Assembly (NCBI GenBank): GCA_963808545.1
Contig: CAWEGB010000008.1
Coordinates: 496,001-560,000 of the forward strand
Reading direction: 5' to 3'
Origin: JACVRW01 sp963808545
Lineage (GTDB): Bacteria; Actinomycetota; Thermoleophilia; Solirubrobacterales; Thermoleophilaceae
DNA: 64,000 nt
The first letter of the stretch is position 1, and every line of letters starts with the position of its first letter. A program made the position numbers and the translations under genes. Below, piece after piece: positions 25,151 to 33,721 of this stretch. A model generated the notes under the pieces. That model saw only the letters and a list, made by a program, of their open reading frames with translations. It was not told where the DNA came from and ran no database searches.

Positions 25151-26385
25151 CGAAGCGTCTCCCGGACCATCTTCACCGCCTCATCAGGGTCGCCGGCCTG
25201 GCGCTGGTCGCCGCTGTCCATGTCCTTCACGTCGATTGCGTCGCCGAGGATCACAGTGGCCCGTGCCCCGATGCGATCGGCCTGCTTGAGCTGGCCCTTG
25301 AGCGAGCGGCCGGCCTGCTCGATCTCGACCCGGATGCCCTCGTCACGCAGTCTGCGGGCCAGCGCGAAGGCCGACCGGGCGCTGTCCGGCTTGGCCAGCG
25401 CGATGTAGACGCGCTCCTCGGCGTCCGGCTCCTCCGAGGAGGCCAGCAGGATGCGCTCGACTCCGGCCGCGAAGCCCACCCCGGGAGTGGGCGGCCCACC
25501 GAGCTGCTCGACCAGCCCGTCGTAGCGTCCGCCTCCGCCGAGGGCCGCCTGTGCTCCCAGCCGGGGTGACTCGAGCTCGAAGACGGTGCGCGTGTAGTAG
25601 TCCAGCCCGCGAACCAGGGTCGAATCCAGCTCGTACTCGAGGCCGGCGGCGTCCAGCAGGGCGCGCACGGCGGCGAAGTGCTCGGCATCGTCGGCGCTCA
25701 GGCGGTCGAGCAGGCGGGGTGCCTCGGTCATCACCGCGCGCGTGCCCGCGTGATCGGCGTCGAAGGCCCGCAGAGGATTCTGGTCGAGGCGCTCGCGCAC
25801 CTCCCCCGACAGCTGTTCCTCGCGCGTGCGAAGGTAACCGGCGAGCTCCTCGAGGTACTCGGCGCGGGTCTCGGGTGTGCCGAGGCTGGCCAGCCGCACC
25901 CGCGCAGGGCCCGCCCCGGCGCGGTCCACGATCTCGGCCAGCAGCAGGATCAGCTCGGCATCGAGGCTGGGGTCGTCGGAGCCGAGCGCCTCCGCGTCGA
26001 GCTGGGTGAACTGGCGAAAGCGACCGGCCTGCGGTGCCTCGTGGCGAAAGAACGGGCCCCAGGTCCAGAGCTTCACCGGCTGGGCCTGCTTGTGCATGCC
26101 GTGCTCGGCGTAGGCGCGGCAGATCCCCGCCGTGTTCTCGGGCCTGAGCGTGAGCGAGCGGCCGGCCTTGTCCTCGAAGGTGAACATCTCCTTCTGGACG
26201 ATGTCCGTGGACTCCCCCACCCCGCGTGCGAACAGCTCGGTGTCCTCGAACACCGGCGTCTCGTAGGGCTCGTAGCCGGCGCGCCCGAGCACCTCGGCGG
26301 CGAGGCGCTGAAGCGCGAGCCGCCGGCGCGCGACGGCGGGCGGGACGTCCTGGGTCCCGCGCGGCGCCTGCAGCTTTGGGCTCAC
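25147..26385 (-). CDS. hisS: histidyl-tRNA synthetase
   Basis: 412 aa from the GTG at 26385; the longer open frame upstream lies inside the MBL gene and is rejected. Class II motifs: LQAPRGTQDVPP at the start, TLRPENTAGICRAYAEHGM, FRHEAPQAGRFRQFTQLDAE (motif 2), the HisA-type motif LVRGLDYYTRTVFEL, and GVGFAAGVERILLA (motif 3). An anticodon-binding domain forms the C-terminus. It charges tRNA-His. GTGA overlaps occur at both ends. Confidence 0.96.
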   Translation of the reverse strand: MSPKLQAPRGTQDVPPAVARRRLALQRLAAEVLGRAGYEPYETPVFEDTELFARGVGESTDIVQKEMFTFEDKAGRSLTLRPENTAGICRAYAEHGMHKQAQPVKLWTWGPFFRHEAPQAGRFRQFTQLDAEALGSDDPSLDAELILLLAEIVDRAGAGPARVRLASLGTPETRAEYLEELAGYLRTREEQLSGEVRERLDQNPLRAFDADHAGTRAVMTEAPRLLDRLSADDAEHFAAVRALLDAAGLEYELDSTLVRGLDYYTRTVFELESPRLGAQAALGGGGRYDGLVEQLGGPPTPGVGFAAGVERILLASSEEPDAEERVYIALAKPDSARSAFALARRLRDEGIRVEIEQAGRSLKGQLKQADRIGARATVILGDAIDVKDMDSGDQRQAGDPDEAVKMVRETLR

Positions 26386-27020
26386 CGCGCGAGCTCGGTG
26401 AGGAACGGGTTGGAGGCCCGCTCCGCGCCGAGGCTCGTGGTGGCCATGTGGCCGGGATAGACGGCGGTCTGCTCCGGGAGGGTGTCGATCAGCATCCGGA
26501 TCGACTCGAGCAGGGTCGCGTGGTCGCCTCCGGGAAGGTCGGTGCGCCCGATCGACTGCTGGAAGAGCACGTCGCCGGAGAGGATCGCCTGCTCTTCGGG
26601 AATGGAGAACGTCACGTGTCCCGGACTGTGGCCCGGGGTGAACAGCACGTCGATCTCGAAGCCGGCGAGCTCGAGCCGCTCGCCGCCGCTCAGCGTGTGC
26701 TCGGCCTCGTAGTCCTCGAACGGGCCAAAGCCCGGCCAGGGAACGAACGAGTTGATGTCCGCCAGCACGAAGGCCTCGATCTCGGGCACCCACACCTCGG
26801 CCCCCGTGGCCCTGGCCACCGGGGCCACCGCACCCACGTGGTCGAAGTGGGTGTGCGTCAGCAGGATGCCGTCGAGGGTGACGCCGAGGGCGTCGATGGC
26901 GCCGAGCAGCGTGTCGGCCTCGTCGCCGGGGTCCACGATCAGCGCGCGGTCGGACCCCTCACGCCGGATGAGGTAGGTGTTCTCGGCCACCGGGCCGACC
27001 GTGAACATCCGGACGTCCAC
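26382..27020 (-). CDS. metallo-beta-lactamase-fold hydrolase (glyoxalase II-like)
   Basis: 212 aa from the GTG at 27020; a Met four codons in (27008) is an alternative. The metal-binding signature THTHFDHVGAV is intact, with downstream ligands in FTPGHSPGHVTF, SGDVLFQQSIGRTD and VYPGHMATTSLG. This is the YcbL/glyoxalase II subgroup, which hydrolyses thioesters; the substrate is unknown. A similar MBL gene beside hisS is a recurrent actinobacterial arrangement. Confidence 0.88.
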   Translation of the reverse strand: MDVRMFTVGPVAENTYLIRREGSDRALIVDPGDEADTLLGAIDALGVTLDGILLTHTHFDHVGAVAPVARATGAEVWVPEIEAFVLADINSFVPWPGFGPFEDYEAEHTLSGGERLELAGFEIDVLFTPGHSPGHVTFSIPEEQAILSGDVLFQQSIGRTDLPGGDHATLLESIRMLIDTLPEQTAVYPGHMATTSLGAERASNPFLTELAR

Positions 27021-27022
27021 GG

Positions 27023-27373
27023 CTACTTGCCTGCCGCTTTTCGCTTCTGACGGAAGTTGTAGATCAGCAGGTCGGTGCCGTAGCCGAGCGGGATGTAGAG
27101 CAGGAACATCACGCCCGCGAGGGCGATGCCGGCGGGGATGGGGCGGTTGAACAGCAAGACCACGAGCACGCCGAACACGGCCGCGGCGATCGCGGCACGG
27201 TTGATCGCGCCCTTCCAGTTCGGCGGCTTGGACAGCCGGTCCTCGCGGCGCTGGCGGGCCACCGACTTGGCGTCGGTGCGGTTCTGGTTGCGTCCGGTGC
27301 GGCCCGAGCGCTCGATGGTGCCCGCGGGAGTACCGCGATGCTTGCGGGTGCGCTTGCGTTTCGTCTGGGCCAC
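27023..27373 (-). CDS. small two-helix membrane protein, unknown function
   Basis: 116 aa. The first ~60 residues are strongly basic (KRKRTRKHRGTPAGTIERSG) and probably cytosolic. Two adjacent membrane helices follow (AAIAAAVFGVLVVLLF and AGIALAGVMFLLYIPLGYG), then a basic tail. I recognise no named family. It is two bases upstream of the MBL gene and 14 bp downstream of the formiminotransferase-like gene. Confidence 0.75.
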   Translation of the reverse strand: MAQTKRKRTRKHRGTPAGTIERSGRTGRNQNRTDAKSVARQRREDRLSKPPNWKGAINRAAIAAAVFGVLVVLLFNRPIPAGIALAGVMFLLYIPLGYGTDLLIYNFRQKRKAAGK

Positions 27374-27387
27374 TGAGTGTCCTTACG

Positions 27388-28272
27388 TTATTCGATGGCC
27401 GCCAGCACCTCTTCGAGAATGTGGCGCTCCGGATCGAAGCCCCGCAGGGGCACATCCTCGGGAAAGTCCGCGAAGGCCGCACGCGGCGCCAGGCCGATCA
27501 GCTCCGCCTCGGGCACCTCGGCCCGCTCGCGCACGTGGTCCACCACCGCGCGCAACGGCACCGCCCGGTGGTCGTGCACATTGGTGGACACCTGGGCTCG
27601 GCCGCGATCCTCCAGGTAGAGCCCCAGCGCCCGCACACCCGGCAGCCCGCCACCCGACTCACGCAGGCCGGCGGCGATCTCCTTCGCCAGCGCCACGTCG
27701 TCGCTCGCCAGGTCGACGTTGAAGGCCACCAGCGGGGGCCGCGCTCCCGCCAGGACCGCCCCGGCGGTCGGGTGGGCCCGGTGCGGCCCGTAGTCGGGCA
27801 CGAGCTCGCCGGCCTCCATCCTGCGAGCCAGCTCGGCGGGACCGCCGCGGCGAATGAACGCCCGCTCGGCGTGCTCCGGCCGGGTGGCGAGCTCGCCGTA
27901 CAGGAAGACCGGCAGCTCGAGATCGTCGCCGATCAGCGCGGCGGCCGTCAGCGCCTCGGCGCAGGCGGCCCCGTGACGCTCCTCGTCCAGGTACACCACC
28001 GGCATCACGTCCAGAGCGCCCACGTGGGGATGGATGCCGGCGTGCGCGCTGACGTCGATTCGCTCCACGGCCGCGCGCGCGCCGCCCGCGAGCGCGGCTG
28101 CCAGCTCGCCCTGGCGGCCGGCGAGGGTGAACACCGCCCGGTGGTGGTCGGGATCGGTGTGCAGGTCGAGGAAGCGGGCGGGGGCGAACGCCAGCTCGAT
28201 CGCCTCGAGTACGTCCAGGTCCCGTCCCTCACTCACGTTGGGGACGGCCATCAGGAGAGGCGCGTCGGACAC
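27388..28272 (-). CDS. glutamate formimidoyltransferase-like protein (FtcD N-terminal type)
   Basis: 294 aa from a GTG at 28272. The N-terminal MAVPNVSEGRDLDVLEAI is the family hallmark, followed by DHHRAVFTLAG, HAGIHPHVGALDVMPV and the C-terminal subdomain GVRALGLYLEDRGRAQVSTNVHD. The family transfers a formimino group from formiminoglutamate to tetrahydrofolate in histidine breakdown. No other hut genes are nearby, so the physiological donor is uncertain. It lies 10 bp downstream of the next membrane protein gene. Confidence 0.88.
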   Translation of the reverse strand: MSDAPLLMAVPNVSEGRDLDVLEAIELAFAPARFLDLHTDPDHHRAVFTLAGRQGELAAALAGGARAAVERIDVSAHAGIHPHVGALDVMPVVYLDEERHGAACAEALTAAALIGDDLELPVFLYGELATRPEHAERAFIRRGGPAELARRMEAGELVPDYGPHRAHPTAGAVLAGARPPLVAFNVDLASDDVALAKEIAAGLRESGGGLPGVRALGLYLEDRGRAQVSTNVHDHRAVPLRAVVDHVRERAEVPEAELIGLAPRAAFADFPEDVPLRGFDPERHILEEVLAAIE

Positions 28273-28282
28273 GCCGCGAAGG

Positions 28283-28981
28283 CTAGCCCCGGGTGGTGTC
28301 CAGTGGATGCAGGTCGGGGTCACCGCCGTTCCACACCTCGTCCGGTGCCGGAGGCGGATAGGTGTGCGTGGCCGGGCGGTCGTCGGCGCCGGCCCGGCGC
28401 ATGTGGCGGTAGTAGCGCCAGTAGAGGGGAGCGGCCAGAACCGCAAGGCCGGTGAGAACGATCAGGCCGGCGAGCGTCCAGAGATGGCGGTACAGGAGAT
28501 CGCCTTCCCCTGCGATCAACGCCGCCGCACCGGCGAGGATCAGGGAGAAGCCCACACCGTTGTAGTAGTCCATCGGGAAGCGCCACAGCCAGGGCACCTC
28601 GAACCACCAGACGTTGCCGCGCTTGAAGCGGCGCACCGTGTACGCCGGGTTGAGGACGAACCAGAGGTAATCCCAGAACACGGCGAGCAGGAAGTAGAAG
28701 GCCACCACGGCGAACTCGTCCTCGACCGTCCACTCCAGACCGAACCCGAACGGCAGGTGCAGGAGCACCAGCGGGATGGTGAAGGCGTAGACGTGATACC
28801 CGGTGAGCGGCCTCGAGCCCATGACGATTCCGTAGACCCGACCGAACAGTCCCCGCTTGTAGTACCAGGTGGGCAGGCGCTCGGCCCAGCCGTACCCGCC
28901 CTCGATCTCGAGCTCGATCCCGGCGAGCCCGAAACACCACAACCAGAGCACGATGATGAGGCCGATCTCGAGCTCGTCCAT
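28283..28981 (-). CDS. multi-pass membrane protein, unknown function
   Basis: 232 aa with about five hydrophobic helices, rich in Trp/Tyr (FWDYLWFVLNPAYTVRRFKRGNVWWFEVPWLWRFPMD spans the centre). The pattern N-P-A-Y-T-V-R-R-F followed by W-W-F-E-V-P-W looks like a conserved actinobacterial membrane family, but I cannot name it. The C-terminal tail is Pro-rich and soluble. It begins the minus-strand operon that continues to hisS and aspS. Confidence 0.75.
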   Translation of the reverse strand: MDELEIGLIIVLWLWCFGLAGIELEIEGGYGWAERLPTWYYKRGLFGRVYGIVMGSRPLTGYHVYAFTIPLVLLHLPFGFGLEWTVEDEFAVVAFYFLLAVFWDYLWFVLNPAYTVRRFKRGNVWWFEVPWLWRFPMDYYNGVGFSLILAGAAALIAGEGDLLYRHLWTLAGLIVLTGLAVLAAPLYWRYYRHMRRAGADDRPATHTYPPPAPDEVWNGGDPDLHPLDTTRG

Positions 28982-29115
28982 GCACTGAGGTTCGGTGCTG
29001 GGAGGCGGTCCACCTTCCTGGCACTACACTCTCGGCGGCGCCGGAGCCGTGGGGGACAGGCGTCGCGCGATCCTGCCTGGGTCGCGACTCGAATCGAGGG
29101 GAAGGACGGGAGCCC

Positions 29116-30240
29116 ATGACCCATCGAAGAAACGTTCGTATGCCGCTGTCCGGTCTGATTCGCCTGTCGCTGCTGGGAGGGGCGCTGGCCGGCTCGCTGC
29201 TGCTGCTCGCCGCCGTGCTGCCGCTCGCGCAGGCGTCGGCCAAGCCGCGCAAGCTCGCCATCATGAGCCCGGCCGAGAACGCCAACGTCAAGGGCAGGGT
29301 GAAGGTCATCGTGCGCGCTCCGAAGCGCTACAAGAAGGTCCGCTTCGGCGTGGACGGCCGGCGGATGTGGGTCGATCACAAGTTCCCCTTCAAGTTCCGC
29401 AAGACGGGATATCTGAGGACCAAGCAGCTCGGGCGCGGCAAGCACCGTCTGTGGGTGGCCGGCAGGCGCAGGGGCGGACGGCTCGACCGCGTGGCGCGCG
29501 TCTTCTACGTCCGGCGTGGCCGCAAGGGCAAGCCCCGCGCAACACCGCCACCGTCAGCGCCGCGCCGGCCTGCGTCGCCGCTGGCCCCGTTCGGCGGCAC
29601 CATCCTCTTCCGCGGTGACTTCGACACCGGGGACGCCGAACAGTTCCGGAACGTGCAGTCCGCCCCCGGCCGGGTGACGTTCGGGACAAGCAATCCGGCG
29701 CCGTTCCAGGGCTCGCACTGGGGCCGCTTCGAGGTCCGGCCGGGCGACGAGGCAGCCAGCGGCAACCGCGCCGAGGTGACCGGCCCGGACTTCGACGAGG
29801 GCGACGAGCGCTGGATCCGCCAGGCCATCTACGTGCCGTCCGGTACGGCGACGGAGTCGGGCTGGCGCCTGGTGGCCCAGTTCCACAACCAGGGCGGCGG
29901 CTCCCCGCCGGTCGCCCTGTTCCTGGAGTCGGACTCGGGCCTGAGCTTCGAGGTCGGGCACGGCGACTCGTCGACATTCGACTGGAACGGCCCGGCGATC
30001 CAACGCAACCGCTGGTACGACATCACGCTGCACATCAAGTTCTCTTCGAGCCCCTCGGAGGGCTTCGTGGAGGTCTACCTGGACGGCCGCCGGCAGACCA
30101 TGACCAATGGCCAGCCGCGCCGCTACCGGGCGACGCTGGAAGACGGCGGGGCCTACTACAAGACCGGCATCTACCGCTCGGATTCGATCGGCCAGACGGA
30201 CGTCGTCTACCACGACAACGTGCTGATAGCCGGACCGTGA
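29116..30240 (+). CDS. secreted polysaccharide lyase-like protein with N-terminal Ig-like domain
   Basis: 374 aa. A signal peptide (LLGGALAGSLLLLAAVLPLAQASA) is followed by a basic Ig-like repeat region (~50-130, KLAIMSPAENANVKGRVKVIV) and a Pro/Arg linker. The C-terminal ~210 residues match the heparin lyase I/glucuronan lyase-like beta-jelly-roll fold: GNRAEVTGPDFDEGDERWIRQ, FHNQGG, RNRWYDITLHIKFSS, and YYKTGIYRSD near the end. It probably degrades an extracellular uronate polymer. Alone on the plus strand, 48 bp before the tRNA. Confidence 0.85.
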   Translation: MTHRRNVRMPLSGLIRLSLLGGALAGSLLLLAAVLPLAQASAKPRKLAIMSPAENANVKGRVKVIVRAPKRYKKVRFGVDGRRMWVDHKFPFKFRKTGYLRTKQLGRGKHRLWVAGRRRGGRLDRVARVFYVRRGRKGKPRATPPPSAPRRPASPLAPFGGTILFRGDFDTGDAEQFRNVQSAPGRVTFGTSNPAPFQGSHWGRFEVRPGDEAASGNRAEVTGPDFDEGDERWIRQAIYVPSGTATESGWRLVAQFHNQGGGSPPVALFLESDSGLSFEVGHGDSSTFDWNGPAIQRNRWYDITLHIKFSSSPSEGFVEVYLDGRRQTMTNGQPRRYRATLEDGGAYYKTGIYRSDSIGQTDVVYHDNVLIAGP

Positions 30241-30287
30241 TTTGGGAGCCGGAGCCGCCGCCCGAGTCGCACTAGACTCGGGCGAGC

Positions 30288-30360
30288 GGCTCCGTAGCTC
30301 AGCGGTTAGAGCGCACGACTCATAATCGTGAGGTCCCTGGTTCGAATCCAGGCGGAGCTA
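30288..30360 (+). tRNA. tRNA with CAT anticodon (Met elongator or Ile2)
   Basis: 73 nt with a full cloverleaf: acceptor GGCTCCG pairing with CGGAGCT (G1-U72 wobble), D arm AGCTCAGCGGTTAGAGC, anticodon stem CACGA/TCGTG with loop CTCATAA, T arm CCTGGTTCGAATCCAGG. CCA is not encoded. The acceptor end and anticodon stem do not look like an initiator. The short D loop resembles Ile2 (CAT read with lysidine) as much as elongator Met, so I leave the identity open. Its 3' part is the attachment site of an integrated element. Confidence 0.95.
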
Positions 30361-30361
30361 T
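30319..30361 (+). repeat. left attachment repeat within the tRNA gene (43 bp)
   Basis: The 43 bp from CTCATAATCG in the anticodon loop to GGAGCTAT just past the tRNA end recur exactly at 39690-39732. This is the signature of site-specific integration into a tRNA 3' end, with the intact tRNA kept on the left. Confidence 0.95.
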
Positions 30362-30646
30362 CCAGTCCCGGAGCGGCGTTGAGGGCTGCTCCGGGGCCCG
30401 CGCCCGGGGGGAGCCGGTAGGCGCTAAACGGCGGGAAACGGCGGGAGCAGACTCGTTAACGGGCAGCGAGCGGGCTACCGGCCGACGGCTTCACTGGCGG
30501 GGCGAGGGAGACTCCCCCGACGTGGACCCCCGGCCCAGCCCGGTCCAGAAACCGGCCCGCCCCACCGACGGCTCTCCTCCGAGGCGCGCGCCGCCCGTAA
30601 CGAGGCCATCGCGCGGCGGCGGCTAGAAGGCGCGAGCGTCACCGAG

Positions 30647-31120
30647 GTGATGGAGGAGTTCGCCGTCTCAAGGAACACCGTCAAGCGGGCGACCCGGGAC
30701 CACGCCGCCTCGTTGCGGCGGGAGCCGGAGGAGCTCGCGGCGCTAGACCTGCCGGACGTAGAGCACCTCCTCTACCTCGGCCTGACGGCTACCGGCGAGG
30801 GGCTGCGGCGCTGCCTCGAGATCCTCCGGGACGGGCGCCGGGACAACATCACGATCGGCGCTGCGAACGCGGCGAGCAGGGCGACCTCCGCGCTCATCGT
30901 CGCGCTGATCCGGACTGGCTACCTGCCGGAGCCGGGGGATGAGTACCTGCGCCGGAGGGTGGAGCGGATGGACGAGGTCTGGGGCGTGGAGCTGGCGCGG
31001 ATGGCGGAGCGCGCCGTCCTCGCGGACGAGGAGTTCGAGCGCGTACTCGGGCGGGTCACGGACGACGCGCGGTTCCAGTCCGGACTCGCGCTGATCACGA
31101 CGAACGGAAGGGAGCACTGA
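30647..31120 (+). CDS. HTH DNA-binding protein, possibly phage small-terminase-like
   Basis: 157 aa from a GTG at 30647. An HTH (TEVMEEFAVSRNTVKRATRDH) lies at the very N-terminus, and its first helix actually begins upstream of the start (ARRRLEGASVTE, in frame). The frame is open back to about 30424 without an ATG, GTG or TTG, so the 5' end may have been lost at the element boundary. The rest is helical (LLYLGLTATGEGLRRCLEIL). Small terminase subunits have such an HTH, but the identity is a guess. Confidence 0.6.
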   Translation: MMEEFAVSRNTVKRATRDHAASLRREPEELAALDLPDVEHLLYLGLTATGEGLRRCLEILRDGRRDNITIGAANAASRATSALIVALIRTGYLPEPGDEYLRRRVERMDEVWGVELARMAERAVLADEEFERVLGRVTDDARFQSGLALITTNGREH

Positions 31121-31644
31121 TGAACTACGACGCCGAGCTTGGAGACCTGCGGGAGGCCGACTGGGGCGCGCTCGCGGAGGACGCCCCGGAGCGTCCGCCC
31201 GATTGCCGCCGACCGTCCGCGCCGACCCCTGCGGTTGAGGAGCGGCACCGCCGCGAAGCGCGGGAGCGGGCGGAGTTCCGCGCCCGGTCGATCGCGAACG
31301 TCGCGGAGGACGTGACGCTCGATGATCTCGCGGAGCGGCTCGGGATCGACGCGAGCCTCGCGGACGAGGTCTACGACTCCGCACTTGCCCGCCGGCCGCT
31401 GCGCCCGGAGGTGCTGCACGAGCTCGGGGTTGAGGGTCCGCGCCGCCGGCCGCGCTCGGAGATGGTCGCGGCGCTCGGCGGGGAGGATTCCGTCAAGGAG
31501 ATCGCCGGGGAGTTTGCCCGGGAGGTCGCCGGCCGTGCGCCGCACTGCGCCGGGACGGACGTGACGCCGCTCGCGACGACGGAGGAGGAGCTCGCCCCAT
31601 ACCTCGACGCGCTCGCGGAGGCGGACCGGGAACACGTGGCGTAG
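31120..31644 (+). CDS. hypothetical element protein
   Basis: 174 aa, acidic, rich in Glu/Arg/Ala. The start ATG overlaps the previous stop (TGATG) with GGAAGGGAG upstream, which supports real coupling. The segment VTLDDLAERLGIDASLADEVYDSA looks like a small helical DNA-binding fold, but I recognise no family. Confidence 0.55.
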   Translation: MNYDAELGDLREADWGALAEDAPERPPDCRRPSAPTPAVEERHRREARERAEFRARSIANVAEDVTLDDLAERLGIDASLADEVYDSALARRPLRPEVLHELGVEGPRRRPRSEMVAALGGEDSVKEIAGEFAREVAGRAPHCAGTDVTPLATTEEELAPYLDALAEADREHVA

Positions 31645-31772
31645 TGCCCGGCCCTGTGAACCTCGCGGCCTCCGCTGTCGTAGGAGGTCGGGCGGCCCGA
31701 ACAGGTTTGGTCTACGTCCCGCCCACGTCGGGGCGGGAGAACAGCTGAGATGAGCGAGAGGGAGGGGAGCGC

Positions 31773-31979
31773 GTGGCGCTGACGGAGACCCAGCTGCGCC
31801 AGTACGGGTATCGGGAGAACCGGGAGACGGAGGCGCACCGGAGGCGGATCAAGGGGCTTGTCACGCGGGACCTCAGGGACCGAGAGGCGGAGCTGCGTGA
31901 GCTGATGGACCGGCTCGGCGCGGCGTACGTCGCCGTGTACGAGGTCCCGGCGGAGTCCGAGGAGCGGAGCAGCGCCTAG
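31773..31979 (+). CDS. small hypothetical element protein, 68 aa
   Basis: GTG start preceded by GAGGGAGGGGAGC. Highly charged and helical (YRENRETEAHRRRIKGLVTR, then DREAELRELMDRLGAAYVAV). Its stop overlaps the next GTG (TAGTG). No family recognised. Confidence 0.5.
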   Translation: MALTETQLRQYGYRENRETEAHRRRIKGLVTRDLRDREAELRELMDRLGAAYVAVYEVPAESEERSSA

Positions 31980-32065
31980 TGGCAGCCCGGGAGATCGACA
32001 AGCTCATCGATGAGACCGCCCGCGCCGTCCGGCTCGGCAAGGCCGCGCTGCGGTACCTCGGCTAG
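31979..32065 (+). CDS. very small ORF, 28 aa
   Basis: A GTG start overlapping the preceding stop (TAGTG) encodes a basic helix (REIDKLIDETARAVRLGKAA) ending at TAG 32065, three bases before the next ATG. The tight packing is the only support. Confidence 0.35.
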   Translation: MAAREIDKLIDETARAVRLGKAALRYLG

Positions 32066-32068
32066 AGC

Positions 32069-32455
32069 ATGGGCCGCCCGATGACATATGACCCACTCGC
32101 CGACCTGCGCCACGGCCTCGAGGACGCGCGCCGGGCGGGGACACCCTTCGATGCCGCGTGGAGCGTGTCGCTCTCCGGCGCCCGCTGGCCCGGTGACACG
32201 CAGACGCGCGCCTGGTACCGGGCCGCGCTCGCGGACACGCGCGAGCACTGGGAGGACGCCTACGAGGGACGTCCGCCCCGCTATCGCGGCGCGGCGGCGA
32301 TCGCCTGCCTCGCGGCGGCGCTTGACGGGGAGCCGCTCTTCGGCGCGCCGGAGCCGGCCGCGCCCGTCGCGCACGGCGCGAACATCTCGATTGAGTCGGG
32401 GTTCACTAAGGGGCGGACGCGGCCGACGGTGGGTAGGAGAGCCGCCGCCGCCTGA
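32069..32455 (+). CDS. hypothetical element protein, 128 aa
   Basis: The ATG at 32069 follows the previous stop by 3 bp. The sequence (DPLADLRHGLEDARRAGTPF, then AWYRAALADTREHWEDAYEG) is a helical protein with no named family. The C-terminus is Arg/Ala-rich and low-complexity. Confidence 0.5.
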   Translation: MGRPMTYDPLADLRHGLEDARRAGTPFDAAWSVSLSGARWPGDTQTRAWYRAALADTREHWEDAYEGRPPRYRGAAAIACLAAALDGEPLFGAPEPAAPVAHGANISIESGFTKGRTRPTVGRRAAAA

Positions 32456-32627
32456 GCCGCCGCCCCGCACTCCTGCGCTCAACCCGGACCTAGCCCGGGA
32501 TCGCCGCCGGCCGCGTCGCCGTCTGCCCTACCGCTAGCCCGCTAGGGGCGGGTGCGCCCGGCGGGGGCGGGTACGCTCCCGGGCGTTCTTCCGTCTCGTC
32601 TGACGTAAGAGCTTCTTGACCCGGCGC

Positions 32628-32650
32628 GGGCCCGCCACCTCGGCGGGTCC
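32628..32650 (+). terminator. strong hairpin after the first element operon
   Basis: 9-bp stem GGGCCCGCC/GGCGGGTCC with a 5-nt loop (one G-U pair), in the 225-bp gap between 32455 and 32681. A short T-containing stretch (CGTTCT) follows. It probably ends the 30647-32455 transcript. Confidence 0.55.
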
Positions 32651-32680
32651 GCCTCGTTCTAGGGGCCGTGTGCGGTTTAC

Positions 32681-33721
32681 GTGTTCGAGACGAGGGATCC
32701 TTCCCCCGGCGTCCCGAACGGACGCGCTCCGAGGTCGAAGGAGCTGGACGAGTCGGAAGGAGATCCACCCGTCGTGAGCACCACCGCCGCCGCGCCGGCC
32801 CGCTGCGAGAGCTGCGGCGTCCCCGCCGACCGCGCCCCCTACGGCGAACTCTCTCCCTCCGGCACCGCCGGAGCGCCCGTCTGCCTCAACTGCCACGAGC
32901 GCGCCGCCGCGAAGACGCGCCCGCCGGCCGAGCCGCCCGCCGCCAAGCCTCGCGAACAATCGAGCGCGGGCGCTCACCATCCCTCTCCCCTAGCTCTAAG
33001 AGACGTAGACGTAGAGGACGTTCCCCCTAAGCCGGACGTAGTAGAGAGCAGCTACGTAGAGACTTCTCCCCTCGTAGCCAGCAGTTCAGTTGACGTTCCC
33101 GTTCCTGTTCCTTCTCCGAGTAGCGCAGAGAGGGGGGAGGGGGAGGAGGGTGAGCGTGCCGATTTCGACGTGCTGCTTGACGCGGAGGAGGCTGGGCTGG
33201 GGCCGCCCGTGATCCCTGTGGAGACCCCGGGGCTTCCGGGCTGGGCGACGCCGTCGATGCGAAGCGTCCTGGACTTCATGGCGCACTGCTCCGGGCTGCT
33301 CCGCGGCGCGGGGGATGACGGCTCCGTGATCTTCGCCGTCGACTGGGCGGCGGGGCGGCTCGGACGTAGTGGCTCGGCCGTCTCGTCGGCGCTCAAGCGG
33401 CTCCGGGCGTGCGGGGCGGTCAGGCGCCTCAAGCGCCTCCCGCCGCTAGAGAGAGGACGGCCGGGACCGTGGGTGTACGCCCTCGCGGAGCATGACCCGC
33501 TCCCAGATGGCGCGCGTCCGGTCGAAGCCGACGAGGCCGGGCGCGTCGATCAGGGAGAGGAAGTTCGCGAGGACGTTCCCGTGGGTCAGGCAGTAGCCGA
33601 TGACGGTCGGGAAGTGGGGGAAGGCGACGGGGTGCTCGTCGCAGCCGGGGACGGCGCAGGTGGGTTCGGGCACGGAGGTCTCCTTCACGCTCAGAACGGT
33701 ACGGCGGGGAGCGTACGGTGA
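32681..33721 (+). CDS. zinc-ribbon / winged-helix protein of the element (C-terminus doubtful)
   Basis: 346 aa. An N-terminal zinc ribbon is visible (CESCGVPAD and CLNCHERA, about 42-73). An acidic, low-complexity linker follows, then a winged-helix-like domain about 190-265 (MRSVLDFMAHCSGLLRGA; GSAVSSALKRLRACGAVRRL), as in replication initiators of small phages and plasmids. The last ~80 residues lie opposite the well-formed minus-strand ORF at 33446-33688 and read like antisense sequence, so the real 3' end is uncertain. Confidence 0.5.
   Translation: MFETRDPSPGVPNGRAPRSKELDESEGDPPVVSTTAAAPARCESCGVPADRAPYGELSPSGTAGAPVCLNCHERAAAKTRPPAEPPAAKPREQSSAGAHHPSPLALRDVDVEDVPPKPDVVESSYVETSPLVASSSVDVPVPVPSPSSAERGEGEEGERADFDVLLDAEEAGLGPPVIPVETPGLPGWATPSMRSVLDFMAHCSGLLRGAGDDGSVIFAVDWAAGRLGRSGSAVSSALKRLRACGAVRRLKRLPPLERGRPGPWVYALAEHDPLPDGARPVEADEAGRVDQGEEVREDVPVGQAVADDGREVGEGDGVLVAAGDGAGGFGHGGLLHAQNGTAGSVR
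33446..33688 (-). CDS. small Cys-containing protein overlapping the plus-strand gene
   Basis: 80 aa with protein-like composition: CAVPGCDEHPVAFPHFPTVI, then GYCLTHGNVLANFLSLIDAP and FDRTRAIWERVMLREG. The CxxxxC...CxxH spacing suggests a small zinc site. The matching plus-strand frame is low-complexity, which favours this strand as coding here. No family recognised. Confidence 0.45.
   Translation of the reverse strand: MKETSVPEPTCAVPGCDEHPVAFPHFPTVIGYCLTHGNVLANFLSLIDAPGLVGFDRTRAIWERVMLREGVHPRSRPSSL

Noticed and set aside
25151..26793. A 548-aa version of HisS
   Set aside because: The extra N-terminus lies inside the metallo-beta-lactamase gene in another frame. The GTG at 26385 gives a normal-length HisRS with GTGA coupling.
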